This document shows, piece after piece, positions 1 through 8,772 of a stretch of DNA of 64,000 nt (positions within the stretch are counted from its first letter, which is position 1; each line of letters begins with the position of its first letter). Origin of the DNA: Verrucomicrobiota bacterium (GTDB lineage Bacteria; Verrucomicrobiota; Verrucomicrobiia; Opitutales; UBA953); assembly GCA_030830965.1 (NCBI GenBank), contig JAURLX010000004.1, forward strand, positions 124,001-188,000, read 5' to 3'. A model generated the notes under the pieces. The model worked only from the letters and a program-made list of their open reading frames with translations. It was not told where the DNA came from and did not search any database. The position numbers were made by a program, and so were the translations under genes.

Positions 1-77
1 CGGACACGTTCGTGACGGGGACCGCGTTCTTCCAGGCGCCCGACCGGCGCGCCTTCGCGGAGTCCGTCATCGCCTAG
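1..77 (+). CDS. rpe: Ribulose-phosphate 3-epimerase, C-terminal end (partial)
   Basis: Only the last 24 codons are present (frame starting at base 3, stop TAG at 75-77). They read DTFVTGTAFFQAPDRRAFAE then SVIA. This resembles the last strand and helix of ribulose-phosphate 3-epimerase, where a GAD.FV.G.A.F motif forms the phosphate-binding end of the TIM barrel. The enzyme interconverts ribulose 5-phosphate and xylulose 5-phosphate in the pentose phosphate pathway. The stop overlaps the stop of the convergent rlmN gene through the palindrome CTAG. The call rests on a short match, so another TIM-barrel phosphate-binding enzyme is possible. Confidence 0.6.
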   Translation, partial: DTFVTGTAFFQAPDRRAFAESVIA

Positions 78-1189
78 GCCGGGCCCGTGGCCTCGCGTTC
101 CTTGCGCAGGCGGAGCTGCCCGCAGGCGGCCTCGATGTCGTGCCCCTTCTCCCGGCGAAGCGTCGCGGTCACGTCCGCGTCGCGCAACACCTTCACGAAA
201 CGGTCCTGACGCGTCAGCGACGGACGCTTCCAGGGCAACCCCTCGACCGTGTTGTAAGGAATCAGGTTCACGTGCGCATGAAGGTCCCGGGCGATAACCG
301 CGAGGCGGCGCGCCTGATCGAGCGAGTCGTTGACGTCCTGGATGAGGATGAACTCCAACGTGAGCATGCGGCCGTGCCGGCGGGCGAAGGCCTTGGCCGC
401 GGGCAGCAGCTCCTCGAGCGGATACTTCCGGTTGACCGGCATGATCTGCTCGCGCACCTCGTTGGTCGCGCCGTGCAGACTGATGGCCAGACGGAACCCG
501 AGCGGCTCCTCCGCCAGCCTGAGAATGCGCGGCACCACGCCGGAGGTGGAGATGGTGATGCGACGGGCGCCGAAACCGAAGCCCCAGGTGGCGTTGACCG
601 CCCGCAGGGCCGCCAGAAGGTTGTCGTAGTTGGCGAGCGGCTCGCCCATGCCCATCACCACGATGTTGTCGAAGGAGGCCAGCCCGCGGGAGGCCCGGCC
701 GGGATCGGCCTGGTCCTCGATGCGGCAGACTTGCAGCAGCTGGGAGACGATCTCGCCCGCGGAGAGGTCGCGCTTCCAGCCCTCGAGTCCGGACGCGCAG
801 AACTTGCAGCCATACGCGCACCCCACCTGGGTCGAAATGCAGATCGTCCGGCGGGAGCGCTCCTGCCCGACTCCCTCCATGGGGGCCCGGATGATGACCG
901 TCTCGATGAACGAGCCGTCCCGCAGCCGCTGGAGGACCTTCTGCGTGACGTCCGAGGCGGTCCGCCGTCCGACAAGCTCGGTGGCCGCGAAGTCGAACGA
1001 GGCCTCGAGCCAGGATCGCAGCGCGGACGGAAGATTCGTCATCACGGAGGGTGACTCGGCACGTCGGGCGTAGATCCATTCCAGGATCTGCCCCGCACGA
1101 TAGCGGGGATGCCCGGCGGCGATCAGACGCTCGGCCAGGCTGTCGGGAGTTTCGCCGTGAATGGAGGGTTTTTCGGGCTTGAAGGCCAT
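74..1189 (-). CDS. rlmN: 23S rRNA (adenine-2503-C2)-methyltransferase RlmN
   Basis: Radical SAM enzyme that methylates C2 of A2503 in 23S rRNA, and A37 of some tRNAs. The 371-residue length is normal. The cluster motif CAYGCKFC (Cys124, Cys128, Cys131) binds the 4Fe-4S cluster. Both catalytic cysteines are visible: Cys117 just before the cluster motif and Cys356 in DIEAACGQL, the residue that forms the covalent RNA intermediate. GMGEPL and the N-terminal helical accessory domain also match the family. The ATG at 1189 has no purine-rich ribosome site; the leader reads CCCTCCACC. The gene is divergent from the GreA-like gene. Confidence 0.96.
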   Translation of the reverse strand: MAFKPEKPSIHGETPDSLAERLIAAGHPRYRAGQILEWIYARRAESPSVMTNLPSALRSWLEASFDFAATELVGRRTASDVTQKVLQRLRDGSFIETVIIRAPMEGVGQERSRRTICISTQVGCAYGCKFCASGLEGWKRDLSAGEIVSQLLQVCRIEDQADPGRASRGLASFDNIVVMGMGEPLANYDNLLAALRAVNATWGFGFGARRITISTSGVVPRILRLAEEPLGFRLAISLHGATNEVREQIMPVNRKYPLEELLPAAKAFARRHGRMLTLEFILIQDVNDSLDQARRLAVIARDLHAHVNLIPYNTVEGLPWKRPSLTRQDRFVKVLRDADVTATLRREKGHDIEAACGQLRLRKEREATGPA

Positions 1190-1252
1190 GTCTGGTGGAG
1201 GGCGCTCGGCCAGGCCGGGAGACGTCGCAGGCGAGGCCGCCTTCCTGCTTGC

Positions 1253-1283
1253 AAGGGGGTTTTCTTATGCCCACAACCCCCTT
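1253..1283 (+). promoter_or_regulatory. Stable hairpin immediately before the greA-like start codon
   Basis: AAGGGGGTT (1253-1261) and AACCCCCTT (1275-1283) form a perfect 9-bp inverted repeat with a 13-base loop. It ends five bases before the ATG at 1289. The only purine-rich tract that could serve as a ribosome site, GGGGG, lies inside the 5' arm. The position suggests translational control or an early attenuator. The trailing TTTTGC is too short for a convincing terminator. Confidence 0.5.
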
Positions 1284-1288
1284 TTGCA

Positions 1289-3259
1289 ATGAGCAACAAG
1301 GCCCCCAGTCAGCAAGCCATCAAAGCGCAGCAACTGCAGTCGACGATCGACCGGGTGACCGCGGGGCAGGAGGCCTTCTGCATCCACCAGACCTGGGGCA
1401 TCGGCATCATCCGGTCCCACGACGCGGACAACAAGTCCTTCACCGTCGACTTCCCGGAGCAGTCCAAGAAGGGGCATGTCATGGATTCGGCCTTCTTCAT
1501 CGCCAAGATAGACTTCCTCAACCCAGACGGACTCGTCGCCAGGGCCTACTCCGAATCCGGCAGGGCCGCCGTGGCCAAGACCCTGGCCGAGGAGCCCGCC
1601 GAGCTGGTGAAGGCCCTGCTGGCCGAATACCCCACCGGAGAATGCACCTCCTACGCCCTCGAGGCCTCCCTTGAACGCATCCACTTCGCCTCCCTGGCCC
1701 CTGGCAAGGACCGCTCGGCCTCGTTCAAGACCTGGTGGACCAAGGCCCGGGCCGCCCTGCGCCGCGACCGCGCCATCCTGATTCCCGAGCGCAAGGGAGG
1801 CCTGTACGCGCTGCTCGAGGCGCCCAAGGATCTCGGCGAGGACCTCTTCGCCCAGTACGAATCCTCCCCCGGCCTCGAACGCCGGCTGGAACTTCTCGGA
1901 GAGATGGCCGACAGCGCCGCCGCCGAGACCCGCTCGGCCGCCACCGAGGCCAATCTCGCCAAGGTCTCCGCCGACCTGGCCAAGGCCGTCGCCGCCGCCT
2001 CGACCCCCGGCCGCCGCCGCGACGGGCTCCCCGGGGCCCTCGTGGGCATCTGGAACCGCGACAAGTTCTTCCGCTCCGCGATCGAGAACGTCGAGACCTT
2101 CAGCCCCACGGCCTCCGAAGTGATCGCGCTCTGCGACGAGCAGGATCTGGCGCTCCTCGCCCTCAACATCCCGCACACCAGCGAGAAGATCCGCGCGCTG
2201 CTGGACCTGGTGCGCGCCCATCACGGCGAAAAGTGGTCCGAGCGCGCCTTCGAGCTGCTGCGCAGCCGCGAGGTGGGCGCCGCCAAGAGCGGCTCCGCCA
2301 AGCTCGTCTCCGAGACGGTCTCCTACCTATGCGACGCCGGCCTCGGCGCCGAGGTCGCGGGCCGGTTCTCCCAGTGGCTCGAATCGCGCGAGCTCCGCGC
2401 GCCCGTCATCATCTGGATCGTCAAGAACCGGGGTTCGCGCAAGTACGCCGAGATCGTCGGGCCCCTCGTAGGCCCCGCCCTCCTGGGCGCCATCCTCTCG
2501 TCCATCGACAGCGAGGCGCTCGAGTCCAATTCGTCGGCGCGCATCCCGCTGGCCTTCGAGCTCGTCCGCGACAAGGAGCTCATCGACCATCTCATCACGC
2601 CCGCCGGCGGCAAGCGGGCCGACACCGAGACCATCTGCGATCTCGCGCGCACGCTGCGCGACAGCCAGGGCTTCGACGACATAACCCGGCTCAAGCTGAT
2701 CAGCCGCATCGCGAAGATCGAGCCGCTGGTGCAGCGCCTCACCCAGAGCCGGCGAGGTGACGACGAGTCCGGCGAAAAGGAGCTCATCGTCTCCCAGTCC
2801 AGCAAGGAGGAGAAGGAGCGGGAGCTCGCCGACATCGTGCACAACCGGCTGCCCGCCGTGAAGGAGGCCATCCAGGTGGCCAAGGAACACGGCGACCTCC
2901 GCGAGAACTCCGAGTACAAGATGGCCCGCCAGGACCACGACACGCTTTCCGCCCGACGCGCGGAGCTCGAGACCATGCTCAAGAAGGCCCGCGTCACCGA
3001 CTTCTCCGAGGCCAAGCCCGACGTGATCGGAATCGGCTCCACCGCGACCCTCGAGCGCGGGTCCGACCAGCAGGTCGTGACCTACGACATCCTGGGAGCC
3101 TGGGACGGCCGGCCCGAGGCGGGCGCCCTCTCCTACATCTCGCCTCTGGCCAAGCAGTTCCTCAACCGACGCACCGGGGAGACCTTCGCGACCAATATCA
3201 ACGGACGCACCGAGAACTGGAAGGTCGTCTCGGTGGCCCGCTGGGTCGACCGTCGCTGA
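1289..3259 (+). CDS. greA: GreA-family transcript cleavage factor with long N-terminal extension
   Basis: Predicted elongation factor that reactivates backtracked RNA polymerase by stimulating cleavage of the nascent RNA. The last ~145 of 656 residues are a GreA module: a coiled coil from about residue 513, the tip motif GDLRENSEYK carrying the metal-binding acidic pair (Asp536, Glu539), and a C-terminal FKBP-like domain containing ISPLAKQFLNRRTGE. The first ~490 residues have no GreA counterpart. They begin with a small beta-rich segment (WGIGIIRSHD) followed by mostly helical sequence rich in Ala, Glu and Lys. GreA of chlamydiae is similarly extended, against about 158 residues in Escherichia coli. 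The ATG at 1289 was chosen over an upstream in-frame ATG because the longer reading overlaps rlmN and its extra residues look random. Confidence 0.85.
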   Translation: MSNKAPSQQAIKAQQLQSTIDRVTAGQEAFCIHQTWGIGIIRSHDADNKSFTVDFPEQSKKGHVMDSAFFIAKIDFLNPDGLVARAYSESGRAAVAKTLAEEPAELVKALLAEYPTGECTSYALEASLERIHFASLAPGKDRSASFKTWWTKARAALRRDRAILIPERKGGLYALLEAPKDLGEDLFAQYESSPGLERRLELLGEMADSAAAETRSAATEANLAKVSADLAKAVAAASTPGRRRDGLPGALVGIWNRDKFFRSAIENVETFSPTASEVIALCDEQDLALLALNIPHTSEKIRALLDLVRAHHGEKWSERAFELLRSREVGAAKSGSAKLVSETVSYLCDAGLGAEVAGRFSQWLESRELRAPVIIWIVKNRGSRKYAEIVGPLVGPALLGAILSSIDSEALESNSSARIPLAFELVRDKELIDHLITPAGGKRADTETICDLARTLRDSQGFDDITRLKLISRIAKIEPLVQRLTQSRRGDDESGEKELIVSQSSKEEKERELADIVHNRLPAVKEAIQVAKEHGDLRENSEYKMARQDHDTLSARRAELETMLKKARVTDFSEAKPDVIGIGSTATLERGSDQQVVTYDILGAWDGRPEAGALSYISPLAKQFLNRRTGETFATNINGRTENWKVVSVARWVDRR

Positions 3260-3284
3260 CCGGGCGGGCCGAGGGCTTCCGCTT

Positions 3285-4262
3285 TTGACAGCGGAGGCCG
3301 CCGCGGCAAGAAAGTCGACGAAGATGCCCTCCCCCTGGGAATCACTGCGCCTGCTGGCCGACCCGACGAGGGCCCGGATCGTCGCGCTCCTCCGGCGCGC
3401 CGAGCTCGCCGTGGGAGAGCTGCAGGAGGTGCTCTCGATGGGACAGTCACGCATCTCGACCCATCTCGCCCAGTTGCGCAAGGCGGGCCTCGCGGAGGAC
3501 CGCCGCGACGGCAAGCGCACCTACTACTCGCTCATGCGGGGCATGCCCGCCCGGGTCGCCTCGCTCGTCGAGGCGGCCTGCGACGCCGCCGCGGACGAAC
3601 CCCAGTCTGCCGCCGACCAGCGTGCGCTGCGGCGGATTATCGAACGGCGGCGCAGGAAGGCCGAGCGGCACTTCGACCGCGTGGCCGACCGGCTCGGCCG
3701 CCAGTACTGCCCCGGCCGCTCCTGGGAGGCCATAGGGCAGATGCTGCTCCTCCTCACGCCCCGCGTGCGCGTGGCGGATCTGGGCGCCGGGGACGGCGCC
3801 CTGTCACGCCTGCTGGCCCGGGGCGCACAAAGCGTCCATTGCGTGGACAACTCCCGCCGCATGGTGCAGGTCGGGCGGGCCCTCGCCCGCAAGGAGCGCC
3901 TCGACAACGTCACCCACGTCCTCGGCGACATGGAGAAGGTGCCCCTGCCGGACCGCTGCGTCGACCTGGCCCTGCTCAGCCAGGCGCTCCATCATGCCGA
4001 GAACCCCCGTCAGGCCCTAGCGGAGGCCCACCGCATCCTGCGCCCCGGGGGTCGCCTGCTCGTTCTCGACCTCAAGGCCCATCGGTTCGAGAAAGCGCGC
4101 GAACTTTACGCCGACCGCTGGCTGGGCTTCCAGGAGAACGAGTTGCATGACTGGATCGAGGAGGCCGGCTTCCGGGAGTCCGCCGTGAGAGTCGTGGCCC
4201 GGGAGGACGAAGAGCCTTATTTCGAGACCCTGCTGGCGACAGGAGTCAAGGGCGGCCGCTGA
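3285..4262 (+). CDS. ArsR-type regulator fused to a SAM-dependent methyltransferase
   Basis: Two-domain protein of 325 residues. Residues ~16-95 form an ArsR-type winged helix (LADPTRARIVALL, then SRISTHLAQLRKAGL as recognition helix). No metal-binding cysteine pair is seen there, so metal sensing is unlikely. Residues ~160-300 form a class I methyltransferase: VADLGAGDG is the SAM-binding loop, and LHHAENPRQAL and RILRPGGRLLVLDL match UbiE/type-11 enzymes. The fusion is known in many bacteria, where it is thought to couple transcription to SAM or SAH status; the target here is unknown. The TTG at 3285 has GAGGG nine bases upstream. An ATG at 3324 without a good site is the alternative. Confidence 0.85.
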   Translation: MTAEAAAARKSTKMPSPWESLRLLADPTRARIVALLRRAELAVGELQEVLSMGQSRISTHLAQLRKAGLAEDRRDGKRTYYSLMRGMPARVASLVEAACDAAADEPQSAADQRALRRIIERRRRKAERHFDRVADRLGRQYCPGRSWEAIGQMLLLLTPRVRVADLGAGDGALSRLLARGAQSVHCVDNSRRMVQVGRALARKERLDNVTHVLGDMEKVPLPDRCVDLALLSQALHHAENPRQALAEAHRILRPGGRLLVLDLKAHRFEKARELYADRWLGFQENELHDWIEEAGFRESAVRVVAREDEEPYFETLLATGVKGGR

Positions 4263-4364
4263 TCTTATTCACAGTCCCGCGCCTCGAAACGGGGGGATTG
4301 CGGCTTGGCAATCTTTGCAACAGGGGGTTAATGTCCATCTCCCACCCCAAGGACCCATCAAATC

Positions 4365-7300
4365 ATGACGGCCCCATCCGAGTCCCGCACCTATCGCCTC
4401 GCCAAGGCGGCCCTTCTGGCCGTCCTGGTCGCCATCACCCCCGCCCCCTCCGCGCTGCGCGCCCAGGCCGCCGGGAACGTCGTGGCCGGGGCCAAATCCG
4501 AAGGGGATGCGGTGGCGGAACTCTTCAAGGATGCCGAGAAGCTCTTTGACGCCAAGAAGTACCGCGAGGCCCTGGAGAAATACGTCGAGGTCGAGAAGAA
4601 GTCGGACCAGGCCCAGGACATGTACAAGGCGGTGATCTCCTTCCGCAAGGGAAGCTGCTACTACTTCATGAAGGACTGGCCCCGCACGGAGAAGGAGTTC
4701 ACCGACTTTCTGGCCAAATACCCGAAGGGCACCGAGGACTTCTTCGACTCCGACAACCGCCGCGGGGTAGCCGAGCTCACCCTCATCGAGTCCTTCTCCA
4801 GCCAAGGCAAGTGGGACGCCGCGCTCACCCGGCTCGAGAAGATCCGCAACAGCATCACCGAACGGCCCGAGGTGAGGGTCAATGCGTTCGCCCTCTCCGC
4901 CAAGATCAGCGTGGACCGGGCCAAGAGCGGCGACGAGGCGGCCAAGAAGGCCGGCTATTCCCAGGCCGTCACGTTCCTCCAGCAGGCCATCGCCGAGGGC
5001 GTGAGCACCCCCGAGCGCCGGGAGGCCGCGATCCAGCTGGTCGAGATCTACACCAAGCTCGGTCTCGTCAAGGAGGCCGAGCAGCTGAAGGCGCGGGTGG
5101 ACGCCAACAAGTCCGGATCCCCCGCCGACCTCATCCGCTCCAACTTCCAGCTCCTCAGCATCGGGGACGCCCGCTTCACTTCCGCCGACTCCGCCGTCGA
5201 CGAAATCGCCCGCGGCACGCTCTACCGCCAGGCCCTCGCCAGCTATCAGGGTACGATGCGCGCGACGGCGGTGACCCGCGACCTCGGCAAGGGCATGGCG
5301 GCGAAGGAGGAGACCCTCGAGGCGCTCACCAAGGCCAACCCCAAGCCCAACGACGAGATGAAGGTCCGCATCGAACAGGCGCGGGTCGACCTCGAGTCGT
5401 TCAAGAAGATCGACGCCGAGTTCAAGGCCAACAAGGACTACGACGCGATCATCTCCTACCGCATCGGCCTGTGCCTGCTGGAGCTCGGCCGCCCCTGGGA
5501 GGCCTTCGTGGCGTTCAAGGACATCTTCGAACGCAGCCCGGGCTTCACGCGGATCACCGGCGCCTACTACTACTATGTCATCACCCTGCGCCAGATGGGG
5601 CGACGCGAGGAGGCCCAGAAGGTCTGCAAGGACTTCCTGAAGAAGTTCCCCAAGGCCGACGAGGTGTCGCCGATCGCCATCATCCTCGGCGAGATCTCGC
5701 AGGACAACGAGGACTACAAGGAGGCAATCGAGCACTACAAGTGGGCCCGGGCGAACGTCCCCAACCTGACGCCCGACGCCGCGATGGAGATAGACTTCCG
5801 CATCGCCGCCTGCCTCTTCTCCCAGTACGAATGGGACGAGGCCCGCAAGGCATTCGACGCCTTCTCGGCCAAGTACGAGCGCTCTCCCGTCCGCCAGCAG
5901 GTGCTCTACATGACCGCGCTCTGCTGGTTCTACCAGGGCAAGTACAAGGAGACGAAGGAAGGCTTCGACAAGTACCAGGGCGAGTACCCCAAGGGCCTCT
6001 TCATCCCCGACGTCCGGTACCGGCAGGCCATCGTGCGCTTCGGCGTGCAGCCTCCGGAGACCGAGGAGACCATCAAGCTCTGCGAGGAGTGGCTGAAGGA
6101 CTACGGCGCCGACAAGTCCGATGAGATCCAGGTCCAGCTGCCGGACGTGCACACGCTCGTCGGCGACGCCAACATCCGACTCGCCGAGGGCTTCGACAAA
6201 GCCATCCGCGAGGCCGACCTCGTCATCCGCGCCGCCCAGAGCCCCGCGGCCCGCGCCAAGGCGCAGGAGGAGAAGGCCCGGCTGGACAAGCTCAAGTCGG
6301 GGTTCACCGACAAGGCGATCGAGGCCTACATCACCGCGGCCAAGCTCGGCCAGCGCAACGCCAACGCGCTCGAGTTCGTGCTGCGGGAGCTCAATAAGAT
6401 GCTGCCGGGGCGCGGCGAGCACCGCCGGATGCGCGAGCTCTACATGGAGCTCTACAACTGGGATACCAAGGACCCCAAGGCCCTGACCTACCTCTACGAG
6501 GTCATCCGCGCGACCGAACGGATGGGCGACCGCAAGGAATTCGCCGAACGCTCCGAGGAGATCCAGAAGAAGTTCAGCGCCGAGCTCGCCAAGGCCCGCC
6601 TCAAGGTCGACCAGCTCGAGCGGGCGAACCCGCCGGTGCAGGCCACCATCGACGCCGCCAAGGGCGAGGTGAAGGCCCTTTCCGGCAAGCTCGCCGAGGA
6701 GCTTGCGGCCGTCGAGAAGGAGCGCCAGGCGTCCATCGCCCGCGCGAAGGACAACGCCCTCAAGATCCTCTCCGACGCGGTCGCCGAGAACATCAACGAC
6801 CGGCGGCAGGAAGGCGCCGAGAAGCTCATCGGCTTCCTGGCCGAGAAGGTCGCGAAGAAGGTGCGGCGCGTCCGGCCCGGCGCCCAGCCCGAGCCCGGCG
6901 CCTACACCTCGGCCGACGCCGAGAAGGAGATCACCCGGCTGCTCCGCCTCGACCAGAACAAGGACTCCCTCGTGGCCCAGGCCCGCGGCTACTACGCCCT
7001 CGGACAGCTGGCGGTCTACACCCGCGAGCCCGCCAAGACCGAGCTGAACTTCAGCAAGATCGCCGCCAACTACAAGCCCGAGGAGCTCAGCCCCACGATC
7101 CTCGCGGTCGTCGGCGACCACCTGCTCGAGAAGGGCGACCTCGCCAAGGCCGACGCCTACTTCGCGGCCATCCTCACCGTCGCGCGCTCCTCGGAGTACG
7201 CCGATTACGGATACGCCGGACAGGCGGAGATCCTGCTCCGCGGAAAGAAGTTCAAGGAGGCCATGGCGCTCTGCGACGAGGCCATCGAGGCCCGGGCGCT

Positions 7301-7691
7301 GATGTCCAAGGAGCTCAACATCATGTTCATCCGCGCCCAGTGCCTGGCCGAGACCCAGAAGTACGACGAAGCCAAGAAGGGCTTCGAGGAGATCGCCAAG
7401 ACCAAGGAGTGGCGGGGCGAGAAGACCGCCGGATCCCTCTACTGGCTCGGCCTCATCGAGGAGCGGCAGGGCCGCCTCAACGAGGCGGTGGCCTTCTACC
7501 GTCGCTGCTACCAAGGCTGGCGGAAGTACGAGGGCTGGTCGGCCAAGGCCTACCTCGGGTGCGCCAAGATGCTCATCAAGCTCAACCAGCGCCCCGACGC
7601 CAAGGTGCTGCTCACGGAGATGCTGTCCAAGGACCGCATCAAGGAAACCCCTGAGGCCAACGAGGCCCGGAAGCTCTCCCTCTCGCTCTGA
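4365..7691 (+). CDS. Large secreted tetratricopeptide-repeat protein
   Basis: A 1108-residue protein with an N-terminal signal sequence (hydrophobic residues ~14-27, likely cut near ALRAQA). The rest is almost entirely helical hairpins of TPR type: repeated patterns such as Y.EAL.KY..VEKK, YKEAIEHYKWA, W.EA..AF..I, and AVAFYRRCYQGW near the end. An Ala/Glu/Lys-rich coiled-coil stretch lies near residues 730-800. No catalytic motif is visible. It starts a co-directional run with a second secreted repeat protein, ExbB and two ExbD proteins. A periplasmic scaffold or effector of that proton-driven motor is the natural inference. The exact partner is unknown. Confidence 0.8.
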   Translation: MTAPSESRTYRLAKAALLAVLVAITPAPSALRAQAAGNVVAGAKSEGDAVAELFKDAEKLFDAKKYREALEKYVEVEKKSDQAQDMYKAVISFRKGSCYYFMKDWPRTEKEFTDFLAKYPKGTEDFFDSDNRRGVAELTLIESFSSQGKWDAALTRLEKIRNSITERPEVRVNAFALSAKISVDRAKSGDEAAKKAGYSQAVTFLQQAIAEGVSTPERREAAIQLVEIYTKLGLVKEAEQLKARVDANKSGSPADLIRSNFQLLSIGDARFTSADSAVDEIARGTLYRQALASYQGTMRATAVTRDLGKGMAAKEETLEALTKANPKPNDEMKVRIEQARVDLESFKKIDAEFKANKDYDAIISYRIGLCLLELGRPWEAFVAFKDIFERSPGFTRITGAYYYYVITLRQMGRREEAQKVCKDFLKKFPKADEVSPIAIILGEISQDNEDYKEAIEHYKWARANVPNLTPDAAMEIDFRIAACLFSQYEWDEARKAFDAFSAKYERSPVRQQVLYMTALCWFYQGKYKETKEGFDKYQGEYPKGLFIPDVRYRQAIVRFGVQPPETEETIKLCEEWLKDYGADKSDEIQVQLPDVHTLVGDANIRLAEGFDKAIREADLVIRAAQSPAARAKAQEEKARLDKLKSGFTDKAIEAYITAAKLGQRNANALEFVLRELNKMLPGRGEHRRMRELYMELYNWDTKDPKALTYLYEVIRATERMGDRKEFAERSEEIQKKFSAELAKARLKVDQLERANPPVQATIDAAKGEVKALSGKLAEELAAVEKERQASIARAKDNALKILSDAVAENINDRRQEGAEKLIGFLAEKVAKKVRRVRPGAQPEPGAYTSADAEKEITRLLRLDQNKDSLVAQARGYYALGQLAVYTREPAKTELNFSKIAANYKPEELSPTILAVVGDHLLEKGDLAKADAYFAAILTVARSSEYADYGYAGQAEILLRGKKFKEAMALCDEAIEARALMSKELNIMFIRAQCLAETQKYDEAKKGFEEIAKTKEWRGEKTAGSLYWLGLIEERQGRLNEAVAFYRRCYQGWRKYEGWSAKAYLGCAKMLIKLNQRPDAKVLLTEMLSKDRIKETPEANEARKLSLSL

Positions 7692-7696
7692 ACGAC

Positions 7697-8713
7697 ATGC
7701 GCAACCCAAGCCCCCTCCTCGCCGCCGCGCTCCTGGCCGTCACGGCCTCGGCCCAGACCTTCGTCTTCCGCACCGACCGCTGGGAGGTCAACGACCCGTT
7801 CAAGATGGACACCTCGGTCATGCCTCCGAAGGCGCTCGTGGACCCCAAGAAGGGCATCATCAACCTGGTGAGGGGCACGGTGGAGCGGACGTTCACCCAG
7901 GGCGGCGCCGAGGTGACCAACACCCGCAAGCTCTCCGACGTCCAACAGATCATCTGGCCCGAGATGCCGCGCCTCATCGAGGCGCGCGCCAACGTGAACC
8001 GCGGAGAGCCGGCCAAGGCGCTCGAAAACGTCGAGCCGATCATCAACCTGTTCGAGCCCCTCAAGAAGGTCCCGGGCAGCCTCTGGCTCGAGGCGACCGT
8101 GCTCAAGCTAGACGCCCTCGACCGCCTGAACAACGACGCCGCCCTGGGAGGCTTCCTCGATGCTCTGGAGAAGGACGAAGCCGCCTCCACGCCCGAGCTC
8201 GCGACCAAGATCCAGCTGGCCCGCCTCCTGCAGCGCTCCCGCCGCGGGGAACACGAGTCCGTCATCCGCGAGGCCGACGACCTGATCGGCAAGATGGACG
8301 ACACCGAAGTGCTTGCCCGCCTGCACATCGTCAAGGGCGCCTCCCTGATGGCGACCCGCAAGTACGAGGCCGCGATGAACACCTACCTGCGCGTCCCGGT
8401 GTTCTACGGCACCGAGCAGGAGCAGGTCCCCAAGGCCATGCTCGGAGCCGCCCTCGCCTTCCGCGGCATGGACGGACCGGCCGTGCGGGAGCAGAAACTC
8501 GAGGAGACCTCCTTCCGCTACCTGCGCGACATCATCATCACCTATCCCGTCTCCAAGGAGGCCGACGAGGCCCGCAAGATCCTCCCTAAGGAGGAGGTCG
8601 CCAAGGCCGAAGCCGAGCAGAAGAAGCTCGTCGCCGCCGGACTGCTGCCCGACGGAGCCACGATCAAGAAGAGCGCCGTCCGCCCCGAGGACGACCAGTC
8701 CGCTAATCGCTAA
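7697..8713 (+). CDS. Secreted helical-repeat (TPR-like) protein
   Basis: A 338-residue protein beginning five bases after the preceding TPR gene, so the two are very likely co-transcribed. Residues 1-19 (LLAAALLAVTASAQ) are a signal peptide. The mature part is largely helical with degenerate TPR-like pairs, for example ARANVNRGEPAKALENVEPI and KYEAAMNTYLRVPVF. The C-terminus is rich in Lys and Glu (KAEAEQKKLVAAG). No enzyme motif is visible. A 59-base pyrimidine-rich gap separates it from exbB. Function is inferred only from position: a periplasmic accessory of the ExbB/ExbD motor. Confidence 0.7.
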   Translation: MRNPSPLLAAALLAVTASAQTFVFRTDRWEVNDPFKMDTSVMPPKALVDPKKGIINLVRGTVERTFTQGGAEVTNTRKLSDVQQIIWPEMPRLIEARANVNRGEPAKALENVEPIINLFEPLKKVPGSLWLEATVLKLDALDRLNNDAALGGFLDALEKDEAASTPELATKIQLARLLQRSRRGEHESVIREADDLIGKMDDTEVLARLHIVKGASLMATRKYEAAMNTYLRVPVFYGTEQEQVPKAMLGAALAFRGMDGPAVREQKLEETSFRYLRDIIITYPVSKEADEARKILPKEEVAKAEAEQKKLVAAGLLPDGATIKKSAVRPEDDQSANR

Positions 8714-8772
8714 CAGTCCTTGCCCCACACCCAAACCCCTCCTATACCAACCCACATCCCCAAGTCTGACCC

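Noticed and set aside
140-1054. Long plus-strand frame opposite rlmN
   Set aside because: Its product has no motif and is rich in Arg, His and Asp; rlmN on the other strand is unmistakable.
4269-7709. A 1146-codon open frame on the minus strand
   Set aside because: It is antisense to the TPR gene and consists of Leu/Gly/Val-rich low-complexity sequence, the usual artefact of high third-position GC.
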